Source: Flavobacterium fryxellicola (GTDB taxonomy: Bacteria; Bacteroidota; Bacteroidia; Flavobacteriales; Flavobacteriaceae). Taken from it: 64,000 nt of DNA. The stretch is from assembly GCF_900143245.1 (NCBI RefSeq), contig NZ_FRDK01000002.1, positions 434,001-498,000 of the forward strand. The letters run 5' to 3'. Below, piece by piece: positions 8,944-17,196 of the stretch (within the stretch, counting starts at the first letter, position 1; each line of letters starts with the position of its first letter). The notes beneath the pieces are model-generated. The model made no database searches, was not told the DNA's origin, and worked only from the letters and a program-made list of their open reading frames with translations. The position numbers and the translations under genes are program-made.

Positions 8944-9016
8944 GACTCGATAGCTCAGTTGGTAGAGCACATCACTTTTAATGATGGGGTCCTGGGTTCG
9001 AGCCCCAGTCGGGTCA
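8944..9016 (+). tRNA. tRNA-Lys (UUU), copy 1
   Basis: 73 bases folding as a complete cloverleaf. The acceptor GACTCGA pairs with TCGGGTC (one G-T wobble), the D-arm is TAGCTCAGTTGGTAGAGCA, the anticodon loop CTTTTAA gives UUU, and the T-arm contains GGTTCGAGCC. The 3' CCA is not encoded. Confidence 0.96.
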
Positions 9017-9055
9017 CAATTTTAGTGATCAACACATAATTTTCTTGAAAGCATT

Positions 9056-9128
9056 GACTCGATAGCTCAGTTGGTAGAGCACATCACTTTTAATGATGGG
9101 GTCCTGGGTTCGAGCCCCAGTCGGGTCA
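9056..9128 (+). tRNA. tRNA-Lys (UUU), copy 2
   Basis: Identical in sequence to the copy 39 bases upstream, with anticodon UUU. A recent tandem duplication is the simplest explanation. It is probably cotranscribed with its neighbours. Confidence 0.96.
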
Positions 9129-9170
9129 CTAAAGGTCGAGTAATTTATTACTTGGCCTTTTATTTTTTTA

Positions 9171-9253
9171 GGCCACGTGGAGAAACGGTAGACTTGCCAG
9201 CTTGAGGGGCTGGTGCTCGCAAGGGCGTGTGGGTTCAAATCCCACCGTGGTCA
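9171..9253 (+). tRNA. tRNA-Leu (GAG)
   Basis: 83 bases with the long variable arm of a class II tRNA. The acceptor GGCCACG pairs with CGTGGTC, the anticodon stem CCAGC/GCTGG holds the loop TTGAGGG (anticodon GAG), and the T-arm is GTGGGTTCAAATCCCAC. No encoded CCA. The sequence immediately downstream holds remnants of a mobile element, so this tRNA may have been an integration target. Confidence 0.93.
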
Positions 9254-9290
9254 CATTTAGCATTGAATTTGTTGGGTTTACAAAGTATTT

Positions 9291-9311
9291 GTGCAACCAA
9301 CGTGCAACCAA
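9291..9311 (+). repeat. Short direct repeat next to tRNA-Leu
   Basis: GTGCAACCAA occurs twice, at 9291-9300 and 9302-9311, 38 bases after the tRNA-Leu. Short spaced repeats beside a tRNA 3' end are what integrase arm sites can look like, but I have no recombinase gene in the window to support that. Confidence 0.4.
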
Positions 9312-9313
9312 TT

Positions 9314-9344
9314 ATAAAAACACTCTTTTCAGGGTGTTTTTTTA
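9314..9344 (+). terminator. Terminator of the tRNA operon
   Basis: AACACTC / GGGTGTT hairpin (one wobble pair) with A5 before and T7 after it, 60 bases downstream of tRNA-Leu. Confidence 0.65.
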
Positions 9345-9368
9345 TGCTCAATAATTAAAAAAAAATAA

Positions 9369-9592
9369 TCATCTATCATCTAATGGATTAATTCTTTTAC
9401 CTAAAACAATTCTTTTATTTTGGTTTTGTCCGTTGTCGTCAATTGTTTCAATTAGTTCAGCTATGGTGTCTATGTTTCCAAGGATAACAATATTTAAACA
9501 TTGGTTTACTATTTTGATTTTATCGCTTAGGCCTAAATCTGAATTTAAAAAAAATCTTTTAATTCGTCAATATTATTTATTTGAATTTCCAT
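9369..9592 (-). pseudogene. Frameshifted small mobile-element-type gene
   Basis: From the ATG at 9592 the frame reads MEIQINNIDELKDFF and then stops. Adding one T to the T8 run (A8 at 9547-9554 on the plus strand) restores a 74-residue protein ending ...RIVLGKRINPLDDR. Its start is 1 base beyond the stop of the next gene upstream, so the two formed an operon. I do not recognise the family. The lesion in an 8-base run could be real decay or a sequencing error. Confidence 0.55.
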
Positions 9593-9593
9593 T

Positions 9594-9904
9594 TTAATAC
9601 TGATCGTTCAATTCGTTTATCATTTTTTTTACGTCCTGTTCAGTTGTGATCTCAACTATAATAGGATTAAAACCGTTTTCAGGTGTTGTACTTAATTCCG
9701 TTGCTTGTAACGTAGGAAGTACAAACTTACTTAACTCTAAAATTACTTTGATTCGTTCAAAGGGTTTAAGTTCTTTTAAACCTCTTTCTAATTGTTCGAG
9801 GTTGTTCTCTATTACATATTGAAAACTGCTTCTTATTTCGGCTGTATTTTTGTTTGTTGCTCCTTTTGTTGCCCTCCAAATTTAGTTCCTGTATTGTTTG
9901 CCAT
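9594..9904 (-). pseudogene. Frameshifted phage-type GRxKGxxNK protein
   Basis: The ATG at 9904 begins MANNTGTKFGG; the frame stops after 23 codons. Restoring one A near 9864-9867 gives a 103-residue protein with GGQQKGATNKNTAEIRSSF, then a helical region and ...TTEQDVKKMINELNDQY. The glycine/lysine/asparagine motif followed by a helix is common in phage-borne small proteins encoded beside terminase or head genes. I infer a remnant of a prophage or related element next to tRNA-Leu. Confidence 0.6.
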
Positions 9905-10025
9905 TTGATTCTAATTTAAACTATTATAGATTAAATAAATGTAAAAAATGTTTTTAATAAATTTTACTTATAATTATATTTGTTACAGTTTTACGCATTG
10001 CCTGTGTGATACTATTTGAACAAAA

Positions 10026-10053
10026 AAAAGGCGTTCCGTTTGATTCGCCTTTT
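10026..10053 (-). terminator. Hairpin directly after the truncated RND pump gene
   Basis: AAAAGGCG (10026-10033) pairs with CGCCTTTT (10046-10053) around a 12-base loop, with long A/T runs. It starts 2 bases after the stop codon of the truncated pump gene on the minus strand. Confidence 0.7.
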
Positions 10054-10054
10054 G

Positions 10055-10303
10055 TTATTTTACTAAAGTCATGTATTTCATTCCTGGAACACCATTTAAG
10101 GCTTTTTCTAACGGAATAATAACTGATTTAATCATCAATTCCCCATTGGAACCAGGAAAATCTGCGATAACATTTACTCTTGGTGGCGAAATGGAGGGAA
10201 ATTGGGTCACTGGCAAATTAGTTAGGGCTAGTGCTCCCAAAAAGACAATTATGAGCGATAGTACTATCGACAACACGGGTCTTTGAATAAATTTATTAAA
10301 CAT
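10055..10303 (-). pseudogene. RND efflux permease (AcrB/HAE1 type), truncated after about 80 codons
   Basis: The 82 residues are a perfect N-terminus of an AcrB-type pump: MFNKFIQRPVLSIVLSLIIV (first membrane helix), LPVTQFPSISPPRVNVIADFPGS, and EKALNGVPGMKYMT. Full pumps are about 1,050 residues, so more than 90 percent is missing. The frame leaves the family sequence at MKYMTLVK and stops just before a hairpin. Everything downstream (rest of pump, outer membrane factor) is gone, probably through the deletion that left the phage-type remnants. It cannot work as a pump. Confidence 0.85.
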
Positions 10304-10426
10304 TATAGGTATATTTTAATGATTAAACCAAATTGGAAATTATTCGTATCCGTTATAAATTTTCAGTGTTTTTGGGATTCATTATCATCTTTATAAACTA
10401 AAATTTTTAAAACGAATCATTTAAAT

Positions 10427-11509
10427 TTACTCAGCTTTTAAGCGCAGATGACTAATAACCTCTTTGGGCGACACATAATCATACTTAATTTTTTCACCGT
10501 CTTTTACTTTCTGAACTCCTTCCAAAACTATCTTATTATTAGCCGTAATGCCGCTAGTAATCACATATAAGTCAGGTATTTCCCCAGTAACCGTAATTTC
10601 TTTAGATTCTAAAATATTATTTTTATTCAATACAAAAACATACTTCTTGTCCTGTATTTCATAAGTCGCTTTTTGTGGAATCACTATTGAATTTTTAAAA
10701 GGGACAATCATTCGCACTGAACCTGTTTCGCCGTGTCTAAGTAATTTGTTAGGATTTGGAAATCGTGCCCTGAAAGCGATGTTTCCAGTGTCATTGTTAA
10801 ACTCACTTTCAATAACCTCAACATTCCCTTTGGATGGATACAACTCATTGTTGGCTAAAAGCAAGCTGACATTAGTATTTGCTCGATATATTACATTCAT
10901 TTGATAATCCAAATATTCTGGTTCGGAAACATTAAAATAGGCAAACATTTGACTGTTGTCTGAAAGGATAGTCAACAATTCTCCTTCTTCAATTAAACTT
11001 CCTATTTTTTTTGGAATTCGGTCAATTGTTCCGTCAAACGGAGCTCGGATTTCGGTAAATGATAAATGAAGTTGCGCCAATGCTAATTCGGCTCTGGCTT
11101 GTTCTAATTTGGCTTACGCCAAAGCTTGCTCATTTTTTGAAACAATATTTTTGTCAACTAGCATTTTTGCGTTTTGCAGTTCTATTTCAGCACCCTTTGC
11201 TTCTGCCTTTGCTTTTAGCAATTCTGCTTGGTACATTCCTGGCATAATTCTAAACAAGAGCTGCCCTTTTTTTACAAATTGGCCTTCATCAACATAAATA
11301 TTTTGTAGATATCCATTTTCTTGCGCCCGGATTTCAATATTTTGGATAGAGCGAATTTGAGAAACATATTGTTTGGTAAACGAAGTATCAATTTTAATCG
11401 GATTGGTAACAATAAATTTATCTCCTTCCTCTTTTTCTTCTTTTTTAGTTGTGCAGCTTGAAAGACACAAAAAGGCAATTAAGCCCGTGCAAACGAGTAA
11501 TTTATTCAT
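10427..11509 (-). pseudogene. RND efflux periplasmic adaptor (AcrA/HlyD type) with an internal stop
   Basis: The start at 11509 gives a lipoprotein signal ending LSSC. The N-terminal part (EIRAQENGYLQNIYVDEGQFVKKGQLLFRI) is the first half of the lipoyl domain. After NEQALA an in-frame TAA (11114-11116) interrupts the coiled-coil hairpin. The same frame continues AKLEQARAELALAQLHLSFTEIRAPFDGTI and runs to 10427 with a complete beta-barrel and membrane-proximal region. It would be about 360 residues if intact. A single substitution (for example CAA or GAA to TAA) explains the break. Its partner pump is truncated, so the whole system looks dead. Confidence 0.85.
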
Positions 11510-11675
11510 GGTGTAAATTTGGAAATTAAGCAATAAATACTTGGAATTAAGAATTTCTAGGGATGTAAAAGGCATCGTTTATAAAATAATTTCAACGATC
11601 AAACAATGAATGTATTTTTAACATTTTCACAAAGTTGATTAAATCAAAAAAAGTTTAAACAGAATGCAGTATTTA

Positions 11676-12068
11676 TCAAATTCTTAATACTCGCTGAAGA
11701 ATGTAAATAGGATTGGATTGTCCACAAGATGGTGAGAAGATTTTACAATTCTTATGGTAGTGGTTTAAAAGCGATTGACAAGAAAAACGCTGGTACCAAA
11801 CTTGCAGTAAATGATATTTTCCATCAGAAATGGCGGTATTTGTAACTTTGAAACTGTCACTGCTTGAAGATTCTTCTTCTAAATCAAATTCAGCTGTAGT
11901 AAGCAAAGTGCCGAAAGGAACAGTTTTTATTGCTTTAACTTGGTTTCTATTTGATAAAAAAGCTTGTAGGTCGCTGGCAGTACCATTGTCATGCGAAGCC
12001 GCATGAACAACGTTTCCTCCGCCAAGCAGATGGAAAAATAGGTACAGAAAAAAAATAGCTACTCTCAT
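11676..12068 (-). CDS. Small exported protein of unknown function near the RND genes
   Basis: A 130-residue protein beginning with a signal-peptide-like segment (MRVAIFFLYLFFHLLGGG..HAAS). The middle is acidic (DLEEESSSSDS) and the C-terminus reads CGQSNPIYILQRVLRI. I recall similar small exported proteins beside RND metal-efflux genes in flavobacteria, which would tie it to the decayed efflux operon downstream; this is memory, not a search. The start at 12068 is favoured by a TACTTTTG element at 12077-12084 just before it. Confidence 0.55.
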   Translation of the reverse strand: MRVAIFFLYLFFHLLGGGNVVHAASHDNGTASDLQAFLSNRNQVKAIKTVPFGTLLTTAEFDLEEESSSSDSFKVTNTAISDGKYHLLQVWYQRFSCQSLLNHYHKNCKIFSPSCGQSNPIYILQRVLRI

Positions 12069-12076
12069 TTCGAGGC

Positions 12077-12084
12077 CAAAAGTA
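12077..12084 (-). promoter_or_regulatory. Candidate -7 element of the small exported protein gene
   Basis: TACTTTTG on the minus strand fits TAnnTTTG. It lies only about 8 bases from the start codon at 12068, so the transcript would have almost no leader. Confidence 0.45.
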
Positions 12085-12434
12085 ATCAAAGTAGCGAAAG
12101 AAAAAAACAATTTAAAATATGTTTAACACGTATAAAGTCTCGAAATCGTTTGCAAAAAGGTTACAAGAAAAATGAAATTCAGATTTCACCTGCTTTAAGA
12201 CAATCCATTGCAATGCCATTTTTTACTATTTTTAAAAATGATTTATTGGGCACTTATTTCAATGGAGTACTCGTAAAACGATCACAGTCAATAAATTTAT
12301 AAAAATAGGCAGGAGAAAATAAAAATGCTGCCGAAGCAATCAAATCACTTTTTTTTGACCAATACTTTGCTGAAGTAAAAAACTAATGAGATGAAATTGA
12401 GCTGAAAGAAGCACCAAAATATCATTTATATCCT
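12085..12434. other. Gene-poor stretch with short coding-like debris
   Basis: About 350 bases without an intact gene. On the plus strand two short coding-like pieces appear, ...FFTIFKNDLLGTYFNG around 12210-12270 and ...NAAEAIKSLFFDQYFAEVKN ending near 12385. They are separated by stops and I cannot assign them. They may be remains of one gene. Confidence 0.35.
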
Positions 12435-12596
12435 TTATAAAGATTTTTCAAGAATATTTGAAAGTAACAAAAATATCAAAACCCCAATACAAACCGTTAC
12501 CACCACCAATACAAAAGTGCCAATATATAAAAATGTTTTGTTCGTTCTCTCAGCAAATTGTTCAAAATTTTGTCCTTCTTGCGCTATATTTTTCAT
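12435..12596 (-). CDS. 53-residue single-helix membrane protein
   Basis: The frame reads MKNIAQEGQNFEQFAERTNK, then one strong membrane helix (about residues 21-46), then a short charged end (ILEKSL). It has a well-placed promoter: TAATTTTG on the minus strand at 12643-12650 with TTG 20 bases further upstream, leaving a leader of about 40 bases. I do not recognise the family. N-terminal half outside the helix is polar and helical. The promoter and clean composition make it more likely to be real than chance. Confidence 0.55.
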   Translation of the reverse strand: MKNIAQEGQNFEQFAERTNKTFLYIGTFVLVVVTVCIGVLIFLLLSNILEKSL

Positions 12597-12642
12597 CTTT
12601 GCATCTGTATTAGAATAACGAATATTAAAATATTATTTTTAG

Positions 12643-12650
12643 CAAAATTA
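12643..12650 (-). promoter_or_regulatory. -7 element upstream of the 53-residue membrane protein
   Basis: TAATTTTG on the minus strand, preceded at a 20-base spacing by TTG. This is near the Bacteroidota optimum of TTG-N19-TAnnTTTG. Confidence 0.6.
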
Positions 12651-12726
12651 CGAGTATAAATAAGCTTCTACAATACCAACTTTTAGTGATTTTTACTATT
12701 TGGACCACCTAATTTAAAATAAATTC

Positions 12727-12734
12727 TATATTTG
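12727..12734 (+). promoter_or_regulatory. Candidate -7 element of the TPR protein gene
   Basis: TATATTTG, about 100 bases upstream of the start codon at 12834. Confidence 0.4.
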
Positions 12735-12833
12735 TTCGTTAACTAACTAGCTAAAAAAAAGATTGTACCTTTATCTAATAGATTCTAGTAAAACAATAAA
12801 GAAATTACCCCCAATTACAAACCTTACATTTTT

Positions 12834-13343
12834 ATGAAAAAAGTAGTTCTACTCGTATTATTTTTATTGAGTTCCGCAGCTGGCTGGAGCCAAAATCCAA
12901 TTGCTTATGATCTGTTTGATAAAGCATTAAAAAAAGCAGAAGGCGGTAACACTAAAGGCGCTATCGATGACTATAGCAAAGCGATTCGGATTGATCCTTT
13001 GTTTGCCTCAGCCTATTTAAATAGAGCGCTTTTGAAACAAAAATTAGGTGATATTAAAGGTGCTTTAAACGACGTTAACACCACAATAAAAATAGAACCT
13101 AAAAGAAGTGATGCATACACCACAAGAGCTGATATGAACTATAAAGCTAAGGACTACAAGAGCACGATTGAAGATTGCACCATGTCTATTAGTTTAAACG
13201 AAAAGGATTATATTGCATATAACCTGAGAGGTCTTTCTAATTTTCATGCACAAAACAAGAAAAATGCTTGTGCCGATTTTACCAAAGCAATCCAATTCGG
13301 CAGTCAAAGTGCCGTCAAAAACAAAAAAATGTTTTGTAAATAA
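12834..13343 (+). CDS. Exported TPR-repeat protein
   Basis: A 169-residue protein with a cleavable signal peptide (MKKVVLLVLFLLSSAAGWSQ). It is followed by about four tetratricopeptide repeats, for example GNTKGAIDDYSKAIRIDPLFASAYLNRALLKQKLGDIKGALNDVNTTIKIEPKRSDAYTTRA (shown here as consecutive repeat units in residues 35-95). TPRs mediate protein contacts, here probably in the periplasm. The partner is unknown. It stands alone between a promoter-like element and a strong terminator. Confidence 0.85.
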   Translation: MKKVVLLVLFLLSSAAGWSQNPIAYDLFDKALKKAEGGNTKGAIDDYSKAIRIDPLFASAYLNRALLKQKLGDIKGALNDVNTTIKIEPKRSDAYTTRADMNYKAKDYKSTIEDCTMSISLNEKDYIAYNLRGLSNFHAQNKKNACADFTKAIQFGSQSAVKNKKMFCK

Positions 13344-13367
13344 TTTATTCAAAAATTATCCTATAAT

Positions 13368-13400
13368 AAAAGCGTCTTGAAATTCATCAAGACGCTTTTT
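13368..13400 (+). terminator. Strong bidirectional terminator
   Basis: A perfect 13-bp stem (13368-13380 with 13387-13399) around a 6-base loop, A-rich left and T5 right. It separates the TPR gene from the converging DUF4252 operon. Confidence 0.93.
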
Positions 13401-13418
13401 CATTGGTAACAAATCCGT

Positions 13419-13952
13419 TTATTTCAATAACTGCTGCAACGGTTTCAACTGTTCAAGATCAATATTCGATTGTTGCAACACGCTCATCATGGTCATGATA
13501 CTGGTAGGATTCATATCTGTTCCTAAAACCCGTACTACGGCAAAGCCATTTTCTTTTTTATTCGCAAAAAAAACAAATTCTTCAATATGTTCATCCGTTC
13601 CAACGAAACTAACCGAAGCCCCTTCTTTTCCAGAACCAAATTTCATTAATTGTTGGTATTTTTTATCCTTCAAAATTAAATCAACTTTAGCACGTTCCAT
13701 TTCGAATTCTGCTTTGTTTGTATCTGTCAATTTGAAAGCCAAAACATTCATCTTATCAAAGGATTTCAAAGCATCCGTTTGGGCGATGGATAATTTTGTT
13801 TTATCAACATTCAAGATATCGGGAGAAACATCCAAAGCAATAAAATTTTTATTTTCGGTGTTTTCTACAAAATACTTTTGCAATGTGGGTTCCGAGTTGC
13901 AGCTGATCAAGAATAAACTGAACAACAGCGCCATTCCATACGTAGCTTTCAT
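13419..13952 (-). CDS. DUF4252 lipoprotein
   Basis: A 177-residue protein with a lipoprotein signal (LLFSLFLISC). Its body matches the DUF4252 layout of Bacteroidota: NFIALDVSPDIL, FDKMNVLAFKLTD, YQQLMKFGSGKEGASVSF, and a C-terminal helix IDLEQLKPLQQLL. The function is unknown. It starts one base after the preceding DUF4252 gene, as the last gene of an ECF sigma factor operon, which suggests an envelope-stress or surface role. Confidence 0.8.
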   Translation of the reverse strand: MKATYGMALLFSLFLISCNSEPTLQKYFVENTENKNFIALDVSPDILNVDKTKLSIAQTDALKSFDKMNVLAFKLTDTNKAEFEMERAKVDLILKDKKYQQLMKFGSGKEGASVSFVGTDEHIEEFVFFANKKENGFAVVRVLGTDMNPTSIMTMMSVLQQSNIDLEQLKPLQQLLK

Positions 13953-13953
13953 C

Positions 13954-14556
13954 TTATCTTTTTCCTTTAGTTGCTTTCTTCAAATCATCACCTCCAGGAA
14001 TTCTCATCTTATCAGTAAGAATCGAAATTTCATTTAAATCAAAGTTACCAGTCAAAGACATTAAAACGGTGTCCTCATTTTTAGCGCCTTCAATAAACAT
14101 GAGCAACTCTCTGATTTGAGAATCGGTAGCACCGGATTTCACTAGAATTTTGATATTTCTACCATTCTCATTCACCCGCATTAATTCTTCTAGACCGGCT
14201 GATTTAATGTATTTATCCGCAGCTACTTTCATTTCTCCCTCTACACGCGTGCTTTTAGTGGTAAATACTTTTAAATTATCAAGCTTTTTTATCAATGCAA
14301 GATAGTGTTGGGTTTCCTTGTCAGAAGCGTCAACTTTTACTTTACTCATTAAGTCAAACATTTTTTTATTGACAATGATTGAAGTCACATCATCTTGTCC
14401 ATCGAATTTATCGAAAGCTGCTTGCGCAAAAATTGGACTGCTGATAAATACCAATAACAAGATGATTAAGAACTTTTTACCTGCACTGAAACGTGTGCTT
14501 TTTTGGATTTGTTTTGCTGATATGCAAAAACTTGGATTGAGATTGATTGATTTCAT
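13954..14556 (-). CDS. DUF4252 exported protein
   Basis: A 200-residue protein. A hydrophobic signal segment (FLIILLLVFISSPIFAQA) lies at residues 28-46, which is far from the start, so an internal start may be used. The mature part (FDGQDDVTSIIVNKKMFDLM, MRVNENGRNIKILVKSG, VLMSLTGNFDLNEIS) is a DUF4252 domain, a paralogue of the next gene. Both belong to the sigma factor operon. Confidence 0.78.
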   Translation of the reverse strand: MKSINLNPSFCISAKQIQKSTRFSAGKKFLIILLLVFISSPIFAQAAFDKFDGQDDVTSIIVNKKMFDLMSKVKVDASDKETQHYLALIKKLDNLKVFTTKSTRVEGEMKVAADKYIKSAGLEELMRVNENGRNIKILVKSGATDSQIRELLMFIEGAKNEDTVLMSLTGNFDLNEISILTDKMRIPGGDDLKKATKGKR

Positions 14557-14629
14557 TTTATAAAATTATTTAGTGTTAATTAAAATTTTCGTAACGTTTT
14601 ATACTGTGTTTCTTGTTTTTCAGAGGATT

Positions 14630-15127
14630 TTAGATACCACTATTTTTATTTTTTGTTTTACGGAACACCTTATTTTTTGCAATTTGATACTCTTCCACAT
14701 ACTGTACACTTTCTATGCCAACATTTACCTTATTGGATAATAGAGCAAGTGCTTTTTGAGTCGCCTTGAAAGCAACTTCAGGATCATCAAACGTTCCTAG
14801 TTTCTTATCTTCCTTTAAATCTTGGGTAGTAAAAAAAACATACCCTACTACCCCAATCAAAACTAGGATCGAAGCTGCTACGGACAGCCAAGAACGATGG
14901 CTCATTTTTGAAGAATTATGCCGTTGCTGTTTCTCTAAAACTGGTACTGCCTTCTCATATTGTTGCGCCTTAGCCACTCCATAATAACCAAACAATGAGG
15001 AGTATTGTTCTAAATGTGATGCAACATCCGAAGACGAAAAATAGTCCTTTAACGCTTTTTCTTCCGCCAAAGTGGTTTCTCCCTCAAAATATTTTTCTAG
15101 TAGTATTTCTATTTTATATAATTCCAT
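14630..15127 (-). CDS. Single-pass membrane protein of the ECF operon, putative anti-sigma factor
   Basis: A 165-residue protein. The N-terminal MELYKIEILLEKYFEGETTLAEEKALKDYF is typical of small cytoplasmic modules before a membrane helix (SWLSVAASILVLIGVVGYVFF, about residues 83-105) and a short outside part. Overlap of its start with the sigma factor gene end (14 bases) indicates translational coupling and supports an anti-sigma role. No zinc-finger HxxxCxxC is seen, so it is not the ZAS type. The start at 15127 is chosen because the longer frame reads back into the sigma gene. Confidence 0.65.
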   Translation of the reverse strand: MELYKIEILLEKYFEGETTLAEEKALKDYFSSSDVASHLEQYSSLFGYYGVAKAQQYEKAVPVLEKQQRHNSSKMSHRSWLSVAASILVLIGVVGYVFFTTQDLKEDKKLGTFDDPEVAFKATQKALALLSNKVNVGIESVQYVEEYQIAKNKVFRKTKNKNSGI

Positions 15128-15623
15128 AATTATGTGTTTTAATAAGGTATTCGCGTATTGTTTTACGTGCTCTGGAAAGTGAAACTCTAATGGCACTCTC
15201 CGTCATATCTAGCATTTTGGCTATTTCTTCAAACTCATATTGTTCAATATCTCGCAATTGCACAATCATTCGTTGTTGTTCTGGCAGTTGGCGGATGCTT
15301 TTCTCCACCCAATTGAAAGTATCGAGATCTTCCAATTTCTTGTCCAATGCCGGTGCTGAATCCGAGTAATTGGTATGTACTATTTTCAAATTTCCAGCTC
15401 TTTTGGACTTTAATTGGTCTAAACAATAATTTTTTGTCATTGTCATGGCAAATGCTTCCACACTACTATAACCGGAAAGGCCTTCTTCTTTGCTCCATAA
15501 TTTTACCAAAATTTCCTGTGTGGCGTCTTCGGCCTCCTCTGTACTGACCAGCAAACGCTTTGCTAATCTAAAGACTTTGTCCTTGAATGGAGCCACCATT
15601 AACACAAACTCATTTTGGTTCAT
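15114..15623 (-). CDS. ECF-type RNA polymerase sigma factor
   Basis: A 169-residue sigma-70 family member. Region 2 reads DKVFRLAKRLLVSTEEAEDATQEILVKLW, and region 4 reads LPEQQRMIVQLRDIEQYEFEEIAKMLDMTESAIRVSLSRARK (two adjoining helices). It likely controls its own operon, which includes the membrane protein and two DUF4252 proteins. The start at 15623 (MNQNEF) follows family practice; an ATG at 15653 is also in frame and sits right after a TAATTTTG element. Confidence 0.92.
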   Translation of the reverse strand: MNQNEFVLMVAPFKDKVFRLAKRLLVSTEEAEDATQEILVKLWSKEEGLSGYSSVEAFAMTMTKNYCLDQLKSKRAGNLKIVHTNYSDSAPALDKKLEDLDTFNWVEKSIRQLPEQQRMIVQLRDIEQYEFEEIAKMLDMTESAIRVSLSRARKTIREYLIKTHNYGII

Positions 15624-15664
15624 AACAACTTCGGTATTAAACGGGTTATACAATCAAGACGATT

Positions 15665-15672
15665 CAAAATTA
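15665..15672 (-). promoter_or_regulatory. -7 element of the ECF sigma operon
   Basis: TAATTTTG on the minus strand, fitting TAnnTTTG, about 40 bases before the start at 15623. Confidence 0.5.
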
Positions 15673-15744
15673 TTTTTGCAACATTAAACATAAAATAAAA
15701 CTAAAGTTAGTATTTTTACGTTAGTATAGTATTAAACCCAATTT

Positions 15745-17196
15745 ATGAGAACCTACTTCAAACTTACGCTTTTATTGTTCATTACTGCTTTTACTTTTCA
15801 AAGTTGTCAGGACAACGATGACATTCCACCTCCCGCTAGTTTAGAAATCCAAGATTTTATCTGGAAAGGAATGAATCAATATTATTTATGGCAAGCCGAT
15901 GTGCCTAATTTAGCGGATGACCGTTTTGCAGACCAAACCGCATTAAATACTTTCTTAAGTGGCTACCCGGTTCCAGAAGATTTATTTGGAGCATTAAAGG
16001 TGAGTTCGTCAATAGATAAATTCAGTTGGATCGTAGATGATTATTTAGAACTAGAAGGATCGCTTCAAGGCACTACTAAAAACAACGGTGTCGATTTTGG
16101 ATTAAGTTACAAACCTGGAAGTTCAACTGAGATCTATGGTTTTGTACGTTATATTATTGCCAATTCTAATGCATCGACTAAAAACATAAAACGTGGGGAT
16201 TTCTTTACAGCCGTAAATGGAACACAACTCACTCTAAGCAATTACCAATCGCTGTTGTTTGGTTCCAACGAAAATTACATACTAAATCTTGCTGATTATA
16301 ACGGAACTACTATTGTTGGAAATGGTAAATCAGTGGACTTAGCAAAAACAGTTTTAACTGAAAATCCAATTTTAATTAATAAAGTAATTACCTCAGGTTC
16401 TCATAAAATTGGTTATTTAATGTACAATGGTTTTTATGCCAATTTTGATACACAATTAAACGAGGCCTTTGCATCTCTAAAATCTCAGGGAGCTACCGAC
16501 CTAGTTTTGGATTTGCGCTATAATGGAGGAGGTTCGGTTCAAACTGCCACCCGATTGGCAAGTATGATCACTGGACAGTTTACAGGAAAAGTATTTGCTA
16601 AGCAACAATGGAATAAGAAGATCAATGATTATTTCGAAGCTGAAAGCCCGGAGGCTTTGTACAATTACTTTACAGATAAAATAGGTGGTAATGCAATCAA
16701 CAGTTTAAACTTAACCAAAGTATACATTCTGACCAGTGCTAGTTCCGCATCAGCCAGCGAACTCGTAATCAATGGACTTGAACCACACATCAATGTAATA
16801 CAAATTGGTGATGTAACTGTGGGAAAAAATGTCGGATCTGTTACTCTTTATGATTCACCAACTTTTGGAGCCGAAAATAGAAATCCAAAACACAGGTATG
16901 CCATGCAGCCTATTGTGTTAAAAATTGTGAATTCTGTTGGTTTTGGTGATTATTTCAATGGATTGCAACCTGATTTTTTAGTAAAAGAAACATTAAGTAC
17001 TTTGGGTGTTCTTGGAGACAGTTCAGAACCATTATTAAGTACCGCTATCGGAAAAATCACAGGAGCATCCCGAATGATGAAACAAAGTCCAGGCAAAGAA
17101 TTTGACTTTTTTACCGATTCAAAGTCCATATTAGGAATACAAAACCAAATGTATCTTGAGAAAGCTCCAGAAGGACTTTTGAGAGCTTTGGAATAA
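15745..17196 (+). CDS. S41 family C-terminal processing peptidase, lipoprotein
   Basis: A 483-residue serine protease. Lipoprotein signal ends TFQSC. A PDZ-like region lies around residues 130-200 (NIKRGDFFTAVNGTQL). The protease core holds DLVLDLRYNGGGSV and the catalytic serine in ILTSASSASASELV, with the general-base lysine in VTVGKNVGS. It probably acts in the periplasm or on the inner face of the outer membrane. Transcribed alone, divergent from the sigma operon. Confidence 0.9.
   Translation: MRTYFKLTLLLFITAFTFQSCQDNDDIPPPASLEIQDFIWKGMNQYYLWQADVPNLADDRFADQTALNTFLSGYPVPEDLFGALKVSSSIDKFSWIVDDYLELEGSLQGTTKNNGVDFGLSYKPGSSTEIYGFVRYIIANSNASTKNIKRGDFFTAVNGTQLTLSNYQSLLFGSNENYILNLADYNGTTIVGNGKSVDLAKTVLTENPILINKVITSGSHKIGYLMYNGFYANFDTQLNEAFASLKSQGATDLVLDLRYNGGGSVQTATRLASMITGQFTGKVFAKQQWNKKINDYFEAESPEALYNYFTDKIGGNAINSLNLTKVYILTSASSASASELVINGLEPHINVIQIGDVTVGKNVGSVTLYDSPTFGAENRNPKHRYAMQPIVLKIVNSVGFGDYFNGLQPDFLVKETLSTLGVLGDSSEPLLSTAIGKITGASRMMKQSPGKEFDFFTDSKSILGIQNQMYLEKAPEGLLRALE

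Noticed and set aside
8854..9238. Two open frames across the tRNA genes (plus 8854-9039, minus 9029-9238)
   Set aside because: They coincide with three well-folded tRNAs; the frames are by-products of tRNA sequence.
9975..9982. TATATTTG on the plus strand
   Set aside because: It matches the -7 motif but no plus-strand gene follows; probably chance in AT-rich DNA.
13489..14037. 182-codon frame on the plus strand
   Set aside because: Antisense to the two DUF4252 genes; composition is that of a reverse-strand shadow.
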